From an uncultured Lachnospiraceae bacterium (GTDB taxonomy: Bacteria > Bacillota > Clostridia > Lachnospirales > Lachnospiraceae), in the NCBI GenBank assembly GCA_910578645.1, contig CAJTQI010000017.1, positions 1-31,517 on the forward strand: DNA of 31,517 nt, in the 5' to 3' direction. Positions 22,846 to 30,942 of the stretch are shown here, piece after piece. The position numbers and the translations under genes were made by a program. Numbering within the stretch: position 1 is the first letter of the stretch; each line of letters begins with the position of its first letter. The notes below the pieces were generated by a model. That model was not told the DNA's origin, searched no databases, and worked only from the letters and a program-made list of their open reading frames with translations.

Positions 22846-22879
22846 AAATAATTAATCAGTTTGTTTGCTAACTGTTACT

Positions 22880-22908
22880 AGTTTATCAACTTGCACAACA
22901 AAAGTCAA
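22880..22908 (-). promoter_or_regulatory. Promoter of the licT/PTS leader
   Basis: Minus strand TTGACT (22908-22903), 17-base spacer, TAAACT (22885-22880). The predicted start is about 30 bases upstream of the RAT. Confidence 0.6.
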
Positions 22909-23040
22909 TATACAAATTTATTTTTATGTAATTCGACATTTATGCAGCATGCTTTTTCGACAAAATGCACAATTGCAAGAAGCTTATATTATTTTTTTTG
23001 CGCAAAATATTTAATCGCCTTTACTGTAGGTTCAACACAT

Positions 23041-23080
23041 AAAAATAGCAGAAATGCTTCTCTTAACAAACATCTCTGCT
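23041..23080 (-). terminator. Terminator after tRNA-Arg
   Basis: AGCAGAAATG (23047-23056) pairs with CATCTCTGCT (23071-23080) with one internal mismatch. The minus strand continues ATTTTTATG. It lies 35 bases past the tRNA. Confidence 0.75.
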
Positions 23081-23114
23081 ATCTCATGACTACCATGTGA
23101 ACCGCACACAAAAA

Positions 23115-23188
23115 CGTGCGCTAGAGGATTCGAACCCCCGACCTTTTGGTCCGTAGCCAAACGCTCTATCCAGCTGAGCTAAGCGCAC
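23115..23188 (-). tRNA. tRNA-Arg (ACG)
   Basis: Minus-strand cloverleaf of 74 nt with acceptor GTGCGCT/AGCGCAC, D arm GCTCAGCTGGATAGAGC, anticodon loop containing ACG, T arm GGGGGTTCGAATCCTCT-like, discriminator G. CCA is not encoded. ACG (read as ICG) decodes CGN. Confidence 0.97.
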
Positions 23189-23306
23189 TTGTTATAAGAG
23201 GTTTACAACAGTATTAATTATATCGGCTTCCTCTATAAATGTCAAGAGGCGGTTACAATTTTTTTACATTTTTAAAAGGGCTTTCATTCCATTAAAATAT
23301 CTGTCT

Positions 23307-24242
23307 CTATACAAAAGCCTGTATAACCATCATAACCAAAAATATCACACAATATAAAACCATACCCACGTTCACGATTGCAGTCTCAAATCTTTTTCCC
23401 TTCGCAATCGTGATTTCCCCTGTATCCGCTTTTAACTTGGACAGATTGGCCAAAAGCAGCACTGCACCTGCTATCACGATACCGAAAACAAACAAAAGAT
23501 AAAGTGCGCTGATTATCATGCCGGAGGCGCTAATCTGTTCCAAATCAACATTCTGGAGCAGCAGCCCGCCTACCACGCTTCCCATAAAATTAACCATCAT
23601 ATGCAAAATAATGGTATACCTAAGCCTACCTGTCTTTACATAGATAAAGGCAAAAAAGCAGCCAAGGAAAAAAGCATAGAAAAATTGGTTAAAATTGCCA
23701 TGAAACAGCCCAAACAGCAGCCCTGATATCGCAATCGCCATTCCCTGTCCGTATGGAAGCACTCTGTTACAAATCAATCTACGGAACAGATACTCTTCAA
23801 ATACAGGCGCAAGCAAAACCATATAGATGGCCGATATCCAGATGTTACCACTGCCCACCACTTCTGCCAGATTATTGATGACCGGCTCTCCCTTGACAAT
23901 ACCGATTCCCATCGTAACAAGTAACCCGATGATATTGCCTGCCATCAAAATCGCATAGCTCATGAAAAAGGCCATCAGAATCTGTAACGGATTCATGCTA
24001 TGCTTCTCTATTGTCTGTTCCGCCACACCGCGCCTCATAATCCAGAAAGCCACGGGAAATCCGACAGCATACATGGGAATCATTGTGGCCGCAAGCATAA
24101 TATTCATATTCCTTATCCACTCTCCATGAATAGCAAGGACCACATACTGACTTACAATCTGCACCCCGTAAATAGCAACTGCTGCAAGCACCATACGCAG
24201 CCCCAATCCGGAAAAATCTTTCTTATATCCTTTTATTTCCAT
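23307..24242 (-). CDS. CPBP-family intramembrane metalloprotease
   Basis: 311 aa from MEIKGYKKDFSGLGLRMVLA; GGAGG lies 5 bases before this Met, inside the four extra upstream codons. About eight membrane segments. The CPBP (Abi) motifs are intact: EEYLFRR (motif 1, Glu-Glu plus Arg), FGLFHGNFNQF (motif 2 His) and IILHMMVNFMGS (motif 3 His and Asn). The family includes type II CAAX-processing proteases and bacteriocin-immunity proteins. No bacteriocin gene is adjacent, so the substrate is unknown. It is a single gene downstream of nothing obvious on this strand. Confidence 0.92.
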   Translation of the reverse strand: MEIKGYKKDFSGLGLRMVLAAVAIYGVQIVSQYVVLAIHGEWIRNMNIMLAATMIPMYAVGFPVAFWIMRRGVAEQTIEKHSMNPLQILMAFFMSYAILMAGNIIGLLVTMGIGIVKGEPVINNLAEVVGSGNIWISAIYMVLLAPVFEEYLFRRLICNRVLPYGQGMAIAISGLLFGLFHGNFNQFFYAFFLGCFFAFIYVKTGRLRYTIILHMMVNFMGSVVGGLLLQNVDLEQISASGMIISALYLLFVFGIVIAGAVLLLANLSKLKADTGEITIAKGKRFETAIVNVGMVLYCVIFLVMMVIQAFV

Positions 24243-24512
24243 ATTCTCCTCCATGTCAAAGCAAATTCGAGGCTCCGCCTTAAACTGCCAATTAAAAATA
24301 AGACCAACCGATTTACTTTTCAGCCCTTCAATTCCATGTCCGGCAAATAATACACAAGTGTTCTATATCCGACATACTTTATTATTATATGATATTTTCC
24401 CAATGTGCACAAGTCCAGATAGTACACTGACACATCCTGCCATATACCAAAATACCCCTGCAGCATGAAGCCTATATACATCCTCTACTTTACCCTTTGT
24501 TCACTGAGCATT

Positions 24513-25256
24513 TCAACTTTTTATAAAAACATATTCCCGTCCTGTGGATAAATCCTCCCTGTATGTATAACCAAGCCTGTCAAATCCCTTTATCTGTTGC
24601 ACTTCCTCTATCCTGCGTTCCGCCATATACCGCACCATCTCGCCCCTTGCCATCTTCGCATAGGTTCCTTTCTGCACAATCTTCCCCTCCGATATTTCCC
24701 CAAAAACGCAGGTGATATAAGTATCCGCATTTGTCAGATACTTCTCGATGCATTTGGAATATTCCCTGGAAGCAAGGTTAACCACTACTCCATCTTCATC
24801 CCTGACGCCCCTATACAAACGCTTTCCCCACAAGTCATATAAGTCCTTATATTCCCTAACCGAAGCTTTCGCCTGCATCTCAAGACGGTACGGCGTTACA
24901 CCGTCCATCGGCTTAAGTATTCCATAGAAACCTGACAGAATCCGTAAATGCTCCTGTACATATGCAAGCTGCACTTTCTCAAACACCGCAGGCGCCATGT
25001 ACTGATAGGCAATTCCCTCATATGACAGAATCGCCGGAGTCAACCCCCGGCGAAGCTCCATCTGCTGTATGCGCTCCTGATTCTGCTTGGCAATCTTATC
25101 GTTACACGCCCACAGTTTCTTAAGTTCTGCATAGGACCTCTCTCTCATCCATGCCAAAATTTCCTCAGCCTGCTCCACATATTGGGGCAGCGCCACGTAT
25201 GCCAAAGTATCTGTGTCCACGTTCATCCTCTTTGCCGGTGAAAGAATTATCTTCAT
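24513..25256 (-). CDS. yaaA: YaaA (DUF328/UPF0246) peroxide-stress protein
   Basis: 247 aa, normal length. Family hallmarks: MKIILSPAKRMNVDTDTLAY at the N terminus, LRRGLTPAILSYEGIAYQYM, LRILSGFYGILKPMDGVTPY and NLASREYSKCIEKYL. YaaA lowers free intracellular iron and protects DNA from peroxide in E. coli. Its ATG overlaps the stop of the peroxiredoxin gene by one base, so the two are translationally coupled. That pairing fits a peroxide-defence unit. Confidence 0.95.
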   Translation of the reverse strand: MKIILSPAKRMNVDTDTLAYVALPQYVEQAEEILAWMRERSYAELKKLWACNDKIAKQNQERIQQMELRRGLTPAILSYEGIAYQYMAPAVFEKVQLAYVQEHLRILSGFYGILKPMDGVTPYRLEMQAKASVREYKDLYDLWGKRLYRGVRDEDGVVVNLASREYSKCIEKYLTNADTYITCVFGEISEGKIVQKGTYAKMARGEMVRYMAERRIEEVQQIKGFDRLGYTYREDLSTGREYVFIKS

Positions 25257-25708
25257 CAGATTTCCTCCAGCATCTTCTCCGGGTCATCCGCCGCCTTCAC
25301 TTTATCATTTGCCTTGATGATAATCCCTTTTTCGTCAATCAAATATGTGGTACGCACGACGCCCATGGATACCTTTCCATAATTCTTTTTCTCTTTCCAC
25401 ACGTCGTATGCCTTGATGGCTGTCAGTTCCGGGTCTGACAATATGGTAAAAGGCAAGGAATATTTCTCTTCAAACTTCTTATGGGATGCCACACTGTCCT
25501 TGCTAATGCCTAACACCACAGCCCCTTTTTCCATAAACTGCGGATACCTCTCCGCAAATCCACATGCCTGTTTCGTACATCCCGGGGTATTGTCTTTTGG
25601 GTAAAAATATAAAATAACCTTCTTACCAAGATATTCCTCCAATGTATGGATAGTTCCGTTTTGGTCCGGCAATGAAATCGCCGGCGCTTTTGTGCCGATT
25701 TCTAGCAT
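25256..25708 (-). CDS. bcp: Thioredoxin-dependent peroxiredoxin (Bcp/PrxQ)
   Basis: 150 aa. The peroxidatic Cys is C44 and the resolving Cys is C49 in the Bcp pattern DNTPGCTKQACGF, five residues apart. FYPKDNTPGCT and VVLGISKDSVASHKKFEEKY are typical of PrxQ. It reduces hydrogen and organic peroxides using thioredoxin in the cytosol. GGAGG precedes the start. It is the first gene of a two-gene unit with yaaA. Confidence 0.96.
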   Translation of the reverse strand: MLEIGTKAPAISLPDQNGTIHTLEEYLGKKVILYFYPKDNTPGCTKQACGFAERYPQFMEKGAVVLGISKDSVASHKKFEEKYSLPFTILSDPELTAIKAYDVWKEKKNYGKVSMGVVRTTYLIDEKGIIIKANDKVKAADDPEKMLEEI

Positions 25709-25930
25709 AAATGTTCCTCCACTTTTCTATTATGTACTCCCGACACCTCTCACGTACAAAAAATTCGAGAATACACTATTTTCCTGGCGCCTTCGCGCCT
25801 TTCCTTTTATCCTACAACGCATTATACCCATTTTCAACATTTTTATCGGACAAAAACCAACCTCCTATGCAAAACCCTCTCCTGTAGCAGACATAATAAG
25901 AGTTTTTCAACTATATATTCCGTGCAGAAA

Positions 25931-25979
25931 TTAACTGGCGGTATTCCACAGCCTTTTCGGCTCAAGAATACCGCCAGTT
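25931..25979 (-). terminator. Hairpin after the XRE regulator gene
   Basis: AACTGGCGGTATTC (25933-25946) pairs with GAATACCGCCAGTT (25966-25979), and an inner AGCC/GGCT stem tops the loop. It lies 20 bases past the stop at 26000. The T tract on either side is weak. Confidence 0.65.
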
Positions 25980-25999
25980 TCATCTTCCACATTCAGTAC

Positions 26000-26440
26000 T
26001 TAACTAGGTTTTCTTTTTTCAATATTTTCTTTCCCGTCATCTTTCACATCAGTTAGCGCTTCCTTAATCTGGTCAAAAATCCGATTATACTTCTCTGCAT
26101 TTTCCTTCAGCTCCGCCTGATTGTTATTCAATGAAATCTCACAAAATAATTTTAGGAGCAAAAGCTCCTTCTCCATACTGTGTAATGCAAGCGTCCTGTC
26201 CCAGACTTCTATTAATGAATCTTTTTCTCCAAACAACAGATAATCAGTGGAAAAATTAAATTTTCTTTTCATCTTCTTTAAGGTGCTGATTGATATATTG
26301 TTTTCCCCACTCTCCATCTTCTTGTATAACTGTGTCGAAACATCAAGCATCTCGGCAAATTTCTCCTGGGTTAAATTCATCTTGCACCGCATATCACGAA
26401 GTCTCTTCCCGACTTCCTTTTTCGAATACATCTCGCTCAT
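26000..26440 (-). CDS. XRE-family helix-turn-helix regulator
   Basis: About 146 aa from MSEMYSKKEVGKRLRDMRCK; upstream in-frame starts (TTG at 26458, ATG at 26452) are possible and the ribosome site is not decisive. Residues 8-62 are the Cro/CI-type helix-turn-helix (LTQEKFAEMLDVSTQLYKKM, NNISISTLKKMKRKFNFSTD). The C-terminal half is helical with an acidic/basic tail and no known ligand domain. It stands alone between terminators. CTTTAGTAC (minus strand, 26517-26509), shared with the sRNA upstream region, lies about 70 bases before the start. Confidence 0.88.
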   Translation of the reverse strand: MSEMYSKKEVGKRLRDMRCKMNLTQEKFAEMLDVSTQLYKKMESGENNISISTLKKMKRKFNFSTDYLLFGEKDSLIEVWDRTLALHSMEKELLLLKLFCEISLNNNQAELKENAEKYNRIFDQIKEALTDVKDDGKENIEKRKPS

Positions 26441-26582
26441 AGCCCCTACCATCTCCAATATGAATTTATTTTATCGGATATATGCCATCCTCTCCATATA
26501 TTTATTGGGTACTAAAGATGTATATTTTATACTTGCTTTTCTATAGATACCACATATCACAGTAAAAGAAGTAGAATACAAC

Positions 26583-26612
26583 AAAAAAAGACTGCTGTAA
26601 AATCCAGCAATC
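26583..26612 (-). terminator. Leftward terminator of the 150-aa hypothetical gene
   Basis: GATTGCTG pairs with CAGCAGTC on the minus strand (one G-U), 7-base loop, then TTTTTTT. Confidence 0.8.
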
Positions 26613-26702
26613 CTGTAATACAAAACCAATACTCATGACACTATCGTCATATATCACAAAATGCTTTCATGTTACAACAGCCTTTACCATCTAGGTTTAT
26701 GG

Positions 26703-27152
26703 CTAATTTTCTGAAGTAAAGACGCTACTTTCCATGGCATTTGCCGCCTCTTCCTCCACCTGCGCAGCCTCATTTGGCATCTCGGTAGGCTCTGAAATCT
26801 TCATGCTCATCGTTGTCGACGTCCCTCCGATATTCACCGTCATAACAAGCACTCTCGAGCCATCCGGCCGGACAATAACTTCCGTATCTGTCTCCGCCTC
26901 TTCTTCGGAAACCTTTTCCTTTTGTTCCTGCGCATGACTGGCATAACCAGATGATTTCGCTCGGCAATACTCAAAAATTCCCAACAGGTTTGTCTCTCCT
27001 GAATCCACTTTCCCTGATTCCTTACTTACATTCCCCACAGTCGTATTGCCAGATACTGCAAAAGTATCTCCGTCATTGTTCTGACGCGCCTTATATGTAT
27101 CCCAACGCTTTATTCTATACCCATTCCCTACGTACAATCCATCCACACACAT
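26703..27152 (-). CDS. Hypothetical protein, about 149 aa
   Basis: The start chosen is MCVDGLYVGNGYRIKRWDTY, with GGAAGG 4 bases upstream; Mets 4 and 13 codons earlier are possible. The N-terminal half is polar and Asn/Gly/Ser-rich (NNDGDTFAVSGNTTVGN). A charged helix, HAQEQKEKVSEEEAETDTEV, follows, then the beta unit VIVRPDGSRVLVMTVNIGGT and an acidic tail. No signal peptide or membrane segment. I associate this layout with Lachnospiraceae-specific hypotheticals; no function is known to me. Confidence 0.7.
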   Translation of the reverse strand: MCVDGLYVGNGYRIKRWDTYKARQNNDGDTFAVSGNTTVGNVSKESGKVDSGETNLLGIFEYCRAKSSGYASHAQEQKEKVSEEEAETDTEVIVRPDGSRVLVMTVNIGGTSTTMSMKISEPTEMPNEAAQVEEEAANAMESSVFTSEN

Positions 27153-27292
27153 TTCTCCTTCCATATAAAAATATTTGTCCCCACACTGCACCAGGATGAC
27201 TATTCATATATAATACGAAGCATTCTCACGAAAAGTTTCATGATAGGAACATCTGCTTTTTGATGTGAAGTATCCGAGAAAATTCCTATAAA

Positions 27293-27594
27293 GATTAGGC
27301 TGTCAATCGGTGCTATCATAAAATTTCATTGGCAGATTGCATAAAATGTTCACGAAGTTGTCCTTCGCAGGAATATGAGATTTTCTTAATATTCCGATAT
27401 GCCTCTAGTAATTTCGGGGCATGGACGCCCCGAAAAGCCCGATGTTCGCCCGGATAGCGAATAGAGGGCGGTTACCGTTTCCATAGATTTCCCGGAATAC
27501 TTTAGAAAATCCATATGGCGCAGACGGACACAAGAGAACATTTTATACAGTTTACCTTTGCAACTTATAAAATGTACCTATTGACAGCCTAATC
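27293..27594. mobile_element. MITE-like 302-bp element with TIRs and target duplication
   Basis: Terminal inverted repeats GATTAGGCTGTCAATCGGT (27293-27311) and, inverted, GATTAGGCTGTCAATAGGT (27576-27594) match at 18 of 19 bases. Both sides are flanked by CTATAAA (27286-27292 and 27595-27601), a 7-bp target duplication. Subterminal ATAAAATGTTC copies are also inverted. The centre has TTTCGGGGC-atggac-GCCCCGAAA (27412-27435). The whole element is an imperfect palindrome with no transposase. It sits directly after the tRNA operon terminator. Confidence 0.85.
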
Positions 27595-27602
27595 CTATAA
27601 AA

Positions 27603-27638
27603 TAAAAACAAGCAATACAGTATGATTACCGTATTGCT
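27603..27638 (-). terminator. Terminator of the five-tRNA operon
   Basis: AGCAATAC (27611-27618) pairs with GTATTGCT (27631-27638) with an inner GTA/TAC. The minus strand continues TGTTTTTATTTT. Confidence 0.85.
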
Positions 27639-27652
27639 CTCTCAAAAATTAA

Positions 27653-27738
27653 TGCCGGCGACCGGAATCGAACCGGTACGGGAGATTAGTCCCGCAGGAT
27701 TTTAAGTCCTGTGCGTCTGCCAGTTCCGCCACGCCGGC
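27653..27738 (-). tRNA. tRNA-Leu (TAA)
   Basis: 86-nt class II tRNA on the minus strand: acceptor GCCGGCG/CGCCGGC, anticodon TAA in CTTAAAA, long variable arm CGGGACTAATCTCCCG, discriminator A. Confidence 0.97.
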
Positions 27739-27773
27739 AGATTATAGGTACGGATAAATCCGTCTATAACCAA

Positions 27774-27846
27774 TGGAACCTATAGGGCTCGAACCTATGA
27801 CCCTCTGCTTGTAAGGCAGATGCTCTCCCAGCTGAGCTAAGATTCC
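27774..27846 (-). tRNA. tRNA-Val (TAC)
   Basis: 73 nt on the minus strand: acceptor GGAATCT/AGGTTCC, D arm GCTCAGCTGGGAGAGC, anticodon loop CTTACAA (TAC), discriminator A. Confidence 0.97.
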
Positions 27847-27927
27847 GTAAAACTATTGGTAGACTAACGCCACCTGATACTACTCTACTACTTAAAATGG
27901 AAGAATGATTAAAAAACATATCTTCAA

Positions 27928-28001
27928 CGACCCGGATGGGACTCGAACCCACGACCTCCGCCGTGACAGGGCGGCGCTCTAACCAACTGAGCCACCGGGC
28001 C
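27928..28001 (-). tRNA. tRNA-Asp (GTC)
   Basis: 74 nt on the minus strand: acceptor GGCCCGG/CCGGGTC, D arm GCTCAGTTGGTTAGAGC, anticodon loop CTGTCAC (GTC), discriminator G. Confidence 0.97.
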
Positions 28002-28050
28002 AAGCTGTCCTACCTATGACATTATATATCCAGAAACATGTTTCTGTCAA

Positions 28051-28124
28051 TGGACCTTCGGGGACTCGAACCCAGGACCGACCGGTTATGAGCCGGTTGC
28101 TCTAACCAACTGAGCTAAAGGTCC
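28051..28124 (-). tRNA. tRNA with CAT anticodon (Ile2, or elongator Met)
   Basis: 74 nt on the minus strand: acceptor GGACCTT/AAGGTCC, anticodon loop CTCATAA. The GGACCTTTAGCTCAGTTGGT 5' part resembles the Bacillota tRNA-Ile2 whose C34 is changed to lysidine by TilS, so it may decode AUA rather than AUG. Elongator Met cannot be excluded by eye. It is not an initiator type. Confidence 0.9.
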
Positions 28125-28139
28125 GTGTACACAGCTTAA

Positions 28140-28211
28140 TGACTCCAACGGGAATCGAACCCGTGTTACCGCCGTGAAAGGGCGATGTCTTAACCGCTTG
28201 ACCATGGAGCC
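28140..28211 (-). tRNA. tRNA-Glu (TTC)
   Basis: 72 nt on the minus strand: acceptor GGCTCCA/TGGAGTC, anticodon loop CTTTCAC (TTC), discriminator A. First gene of the five-tRNA operon. Confidence 0.97.
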
Positions 28212-28326
28212 GTACCGCTAGCTAACAACCTAACGGATAATATACTATCATAGTTTGAAAGATTTGGCAAGAGAGAATTTTATTTTTCTCCAATTTTTAC
28301 AAAAATTCAATTTCCATCGTCATTTT

Positions 28327-28854
28327 CTATTCTTTAATAACAATTTGACACATTTTCATCGCTTCCAAAGCATTCTTATGGCTCTGTGACGTAACACCTG
28401 CACAACACTGTGCATCAACGGATATTGTCACCTCCGGCATAAATGCCTTTAAAAGTAATGCATTTGATATAACACAGATATCCGTACACAACCCGCACAG
28501 CTCAATCTCCTCAATTTTTTCATTACTGTTCTCTTTCTTAAGGTCAGTCGCAAGCTCAACACACCCAAATGTGGGTTTATTGTAAATTTTCCAGTTTCCA
28601 CAGTCAGCCATCTCACCTAACTGTTGGTCCAGATACCAGCCTTGCTCTCCCATGATACAATGTTTTACAGGCAGATTTCTTCCTTCCTGCGTATTCAAAT
28701 AATCCGAAGTATGTGTATCCTTTGTAAAAATCACCTTTCCTTCATAATCACCGACTTTCCTGACTACCTTCGGTAAAATATCCTTTGCCTCTTTGGTTCC
28801 AAGGCTTCCAGTAATAAAATCATTTTGCATATCTACTACAATTAAATATTTCAT
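28327..28854 (-). CDS. Nicotinamidase/isochorismatase-family cysteine hydrolase
   Basis: 175 aa. The catalytic triad is visible: D8 in VVDMQNDF, K93 in YNKPTFGC and C127 in CGLCTDICVISNAL, with the cis-peptide region before it. KDTHTSDY (45-52) supplies probable metal ligands, as in pyrazinamidase/nicotinamidase. The most likely reaction is nicotinamide to nicotinate in NAD salvage, but the family also hydrolyses other amides. GGAG precedes the start. The nucleoside hydrolase gene lies 130 bases upstream on the same strand, so joint salvage of nucleosides and nicotinamide is plausible. Confidence 0.88.
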   Translation of the reverse strand: MKYLIVVDMQNDFITGSLGTKEAKDILPKVVRKVGDYEGKVIFTKDTHTSDYLNTQEGRNLPVKHCIMGEQGWYLDQQLGEMADCGNWKIYNKPTFGCVELATDLKKENSNEKIEEIELCGLCTDICVISNALLLKAFMPEVTISVDAQCCAGVTSQSHKNALEAMKMCQIVIKE

Positions 28855-28983
28855 TTGTTCTCCATTTCTGCACTGCTTTTGTCTCGACCTTGCTAAGACT
28901 ACACATTGAACGAGTTAATAAAAATGCGATTTCTTTGTGGCTGCATACACCTTTCGACATCTTACTCTTATACGGATTTTCAT

Positions 28984-29886
28984 TTAAAAAATACGTTCTT
29001 TCACCATTTTCATAAATTTCTCTACGTCAATCGACTTCGCATAGTAGAACTTTTTCCGGACATCCTTATTTATGTCATAGGCGTTAGTGTTAAAGACGAT
29101 AGAGCCCCTTGTACGCGCTCCTGCCAGTTCAACCGTAAAATCATCCTGCTCCATCTCAGCCACTGTAGAATCCAACAGATAGGCAATGACTAACACATCA
29201 TGAAAGGTGCATGAATAACCCGTCTTTTCCTGGAAAATCCGAACTCCCTTCTTAAAATACTGCATTCTTTCATTGTCCTCAGGACACAACTGAGTCATAA
29301 AATCATCCGGTATTCGGCAGTACTTTGTCACATCTAGGCCAAACATCTCCAATTGTCCGGCGTAATCCATGACAATTCTCGCTGCTTCAGGGTCGCATAT
29401 GATATTCCATTCTAAAGAGCTATTCAAAAAGACGCCGCCCATGGCAACAATCCTGGCCTGCTTCATAATCTCCGGCGCTCTGTAAAATGCAATAGCCAGA
29501 TTCGTCATACAGCCAATGGCAACAATAATTAAATCCGGATACTTCTTTACTTGCCTAATAATAAATTCCGGCCCGTCACATTCCGTGACAATCTGGCTTT
29601 CCCTGTTCTCTTCCAGAACTTCATATTGGGTCGGCTGTGCTCCCTGGTCAGCACGCTCAATAATTGCCCTTCCATACCCGGCACACACAGGAATATCATT
29701 TCTTCCATATTTACTGCACAGTTCAAGTACCATCTGCGCTCTCTTTACCGTATCTAAATATACAGTGGTAATTCCCACAATCTCTAACTCCGGAGAATTT
29801 AAAGCCATTATCAAGGCCGCAGCATCATCAATATCATCGCCTAAATCCGTATCAATTAAAATCTTTTGAGATAAATTATTCTCCAT
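28984..29886 (-). CDS. Inosine/uridine-preferring nucleoside hydrolase
   Basis: 300 aa. The calcium-binding N-terminal Asp cluster is DTDLGDDIDD (12-21), a one-residue-longer variant of the usual DTDPGIDD. Further family features are GITTVY, IVAIGCMTNLAIAF, ARIVAMGGVFLNSSLEWNII and CDPEAARIVMDY (the CDPEAA ribose-site region). It cleaves the N-glycosidic bond of ribonucleosides to base plus ribose. GGGGG lies 6 bases before ATG. Base preference cannot be told from sequence. Confidence 0.92.
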   Translation of the reverse strand: MENNLSQKILIDTDLGDDIDDAAALIMALNSPELEIVGITTVYLDTVKRAQMVLELCSKYGRNDIPVCAGYGRAIIERADQGAQPTQYEVLEENRESQIVTECDGPEFIIRQVKKYPDLIIVAIGCMTNLAIAFYRAPEIMKQARIVAMGGVFLNSSLEWNIICDPEAARIVMDYAGQLEMFGLDVTKYCRIPDDFMTQLCPEDNERMQYFKKGVRIFQEKTGYSCTFHDVLVIAYLLDSTVAEMEQDDFTVELAGARTRGSIVFNTNAYDINKDVRKKFYYAKSIDVEKFMKMVKERIF

Positions 29887-30042
29887 ACTTCCCCCTCATT
29901 TCTGCGCTGCTTTATCATTCAAACCCACACATGGATTACGAGTTTGTGGCAAGCAACGCGCAAACACAAATCTCGTGATTGAAATTTTTAATAATTAGAT
30001 TACATAATTTCTATGTACCCACGACGCAACTCTGATTATAAT

Positions 30043-30069
30043 AAAACCCATAAACAAAACGTTTACGGG
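30043..30069 (-). terminator. Terminator after the tRNA-Asn remnant
   Basis: CCCATAAAC (30047-30055), AAAAC, GTTTACGGG (30061-30069) with one mismatch. The minus strand continues TTTTATT. It is presumably the original terminator of the interrupted tRNA gene. Confidence 0.75.
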
Positions 30070-30096
30070 CTTCCTAATCCTATACAATTATCTTAA

Positions 30097-30157
30097 CTCC
30101 CCGAGTAGGGCTCGAACCTACAACCCTGCGGTTAACAGCCGCGTACTCTACCATTGA
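30097..30157 (-). pseudogene. tRNA-Asn (GTT) lacking its 5' end
   Basis: On the minus strand the 3' 61 nt of a tRNA-Asn are present: TCAATGGTAGAGTACGCGGC, anticodon loop CTGTTAA, T arm TTGTAGGTTCGAGCCCTACT, acceptor 3' strand TCGGGGA and discriminator G. The expected 5' part (TCCCCGA plus TAGC of the D stem) is absent; upstream is TACGGTATGTAACCGTA instead, which cannot pair with the acceptor. It is therefore a truncated gene, most simply the displaced 3' portion left by a mobile element integrated at tRNA-Asn. Confidence 0.85.
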
Positions 30158-30174
30158 TACGGTTACATACCGTA
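30158..30174. promoter_or_regulatory. Short inverted repeat at the tRNA-Asn junction
   Basis: TACGGT (30158-30163), TACAT, ACCGTA (30169-30174) abuts the broken tRNA exactly. It could be a recombinase core or arm site; this is inference. Confidence 0.4.
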
Positions 30175-30369
30175 AAATTCTTTAATAAAAAGTTATGCTC
30201 AAATTACAATCAAGTCTATTCTTTCTCCTTGTTTATAACCGATAATTTAGTCAATAATATGCTAACATAACTTCCCTCATTTGACAAGAGAGAAATTAAT
30301 GTTTTGAAACCTCGAATGAAATTTTTATTGAAAAACAAATAACCTTTAAATAAAAGCATTATTTCTAAA
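30175..30369. other. AT-rich stretch with no gene
   Basis: About 195 AT-rich bases between the junction repeat and the decayed gene. No convincing frame or hairpin. Confidence 0.5.
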
Positions 30370-30942
30370 TTAATCAATAAAGAATTCTAAACTATCTAAA
30401 GCGTTCGATAATACAAAATTATTTCCAAACATCCGCATTCCAACATTATACAGTTGCTTTAAACTCTTTTTTGAAAAATAACTCGTCCATGCTGAAGCGA
30501 AAGGACCTGTTAACCTATATAATATTTGAACGGCAACATGATTCCATAAATAAATCAGTCCAGATATCGATTGAATTGACTCTTTTACATATGCAGATAA
30601 AAATTCAACAATGCAATATCGATATGACATTTCCTTAGGATACAAAATTAAAAGCAATTACAAACTCTGCAACAAGATAAGCCAAATCATAAACTCGCTT
30701 ACCAATTCCTGAATGTTCAGGGAGACGTCCATCATCTATGATGCGCTTGCATATCCATGGGGGTTTATAAGCTGCTCCTCATAGGATTTCGTCGCAGAAA
30801 AAATCGCTTTTTTCATTAGTTTTACGTTGATAAGGAAGTATTTACAACAACTTATCATCAACGCTGACAAACAGAGTGCAAGCAAGAGCAGAGAACATAT
30901 CACTTTCATTAGTGGTCGGTTCTCTGCTTTTCTGTTACGCAA
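30370..30942 (-). pseudogene. Probably decayed element-borne gene(s)
   Basis: Three successive minus-strand frames overlap end to end. First is a 68-codon frame from a TTG at 30942 with a hydrophobic segment, ICSLLLLALCLSALMI. Then a short frame with YKPPWICKRIIDDGRLPEHS and GIGKRVYDLAYLVAEFVIAF. Then a 95-codon frame from a TTG at 30657, reading SYRYCIVEFLSAYVKESIQS and ending NALDSLEFFID. None has a good start or a recognised domain. The pattern suits a gene broken by frameshifts, but overlapping chance frames cannot be excluded. Confidence 0.35.

Noticed and set aside
27764..28003. 79-aa open frame on the minus strand
   Set aside because: It is the translation of tRNA-Val and tRNA-Asp sequence and has no protein-like character.
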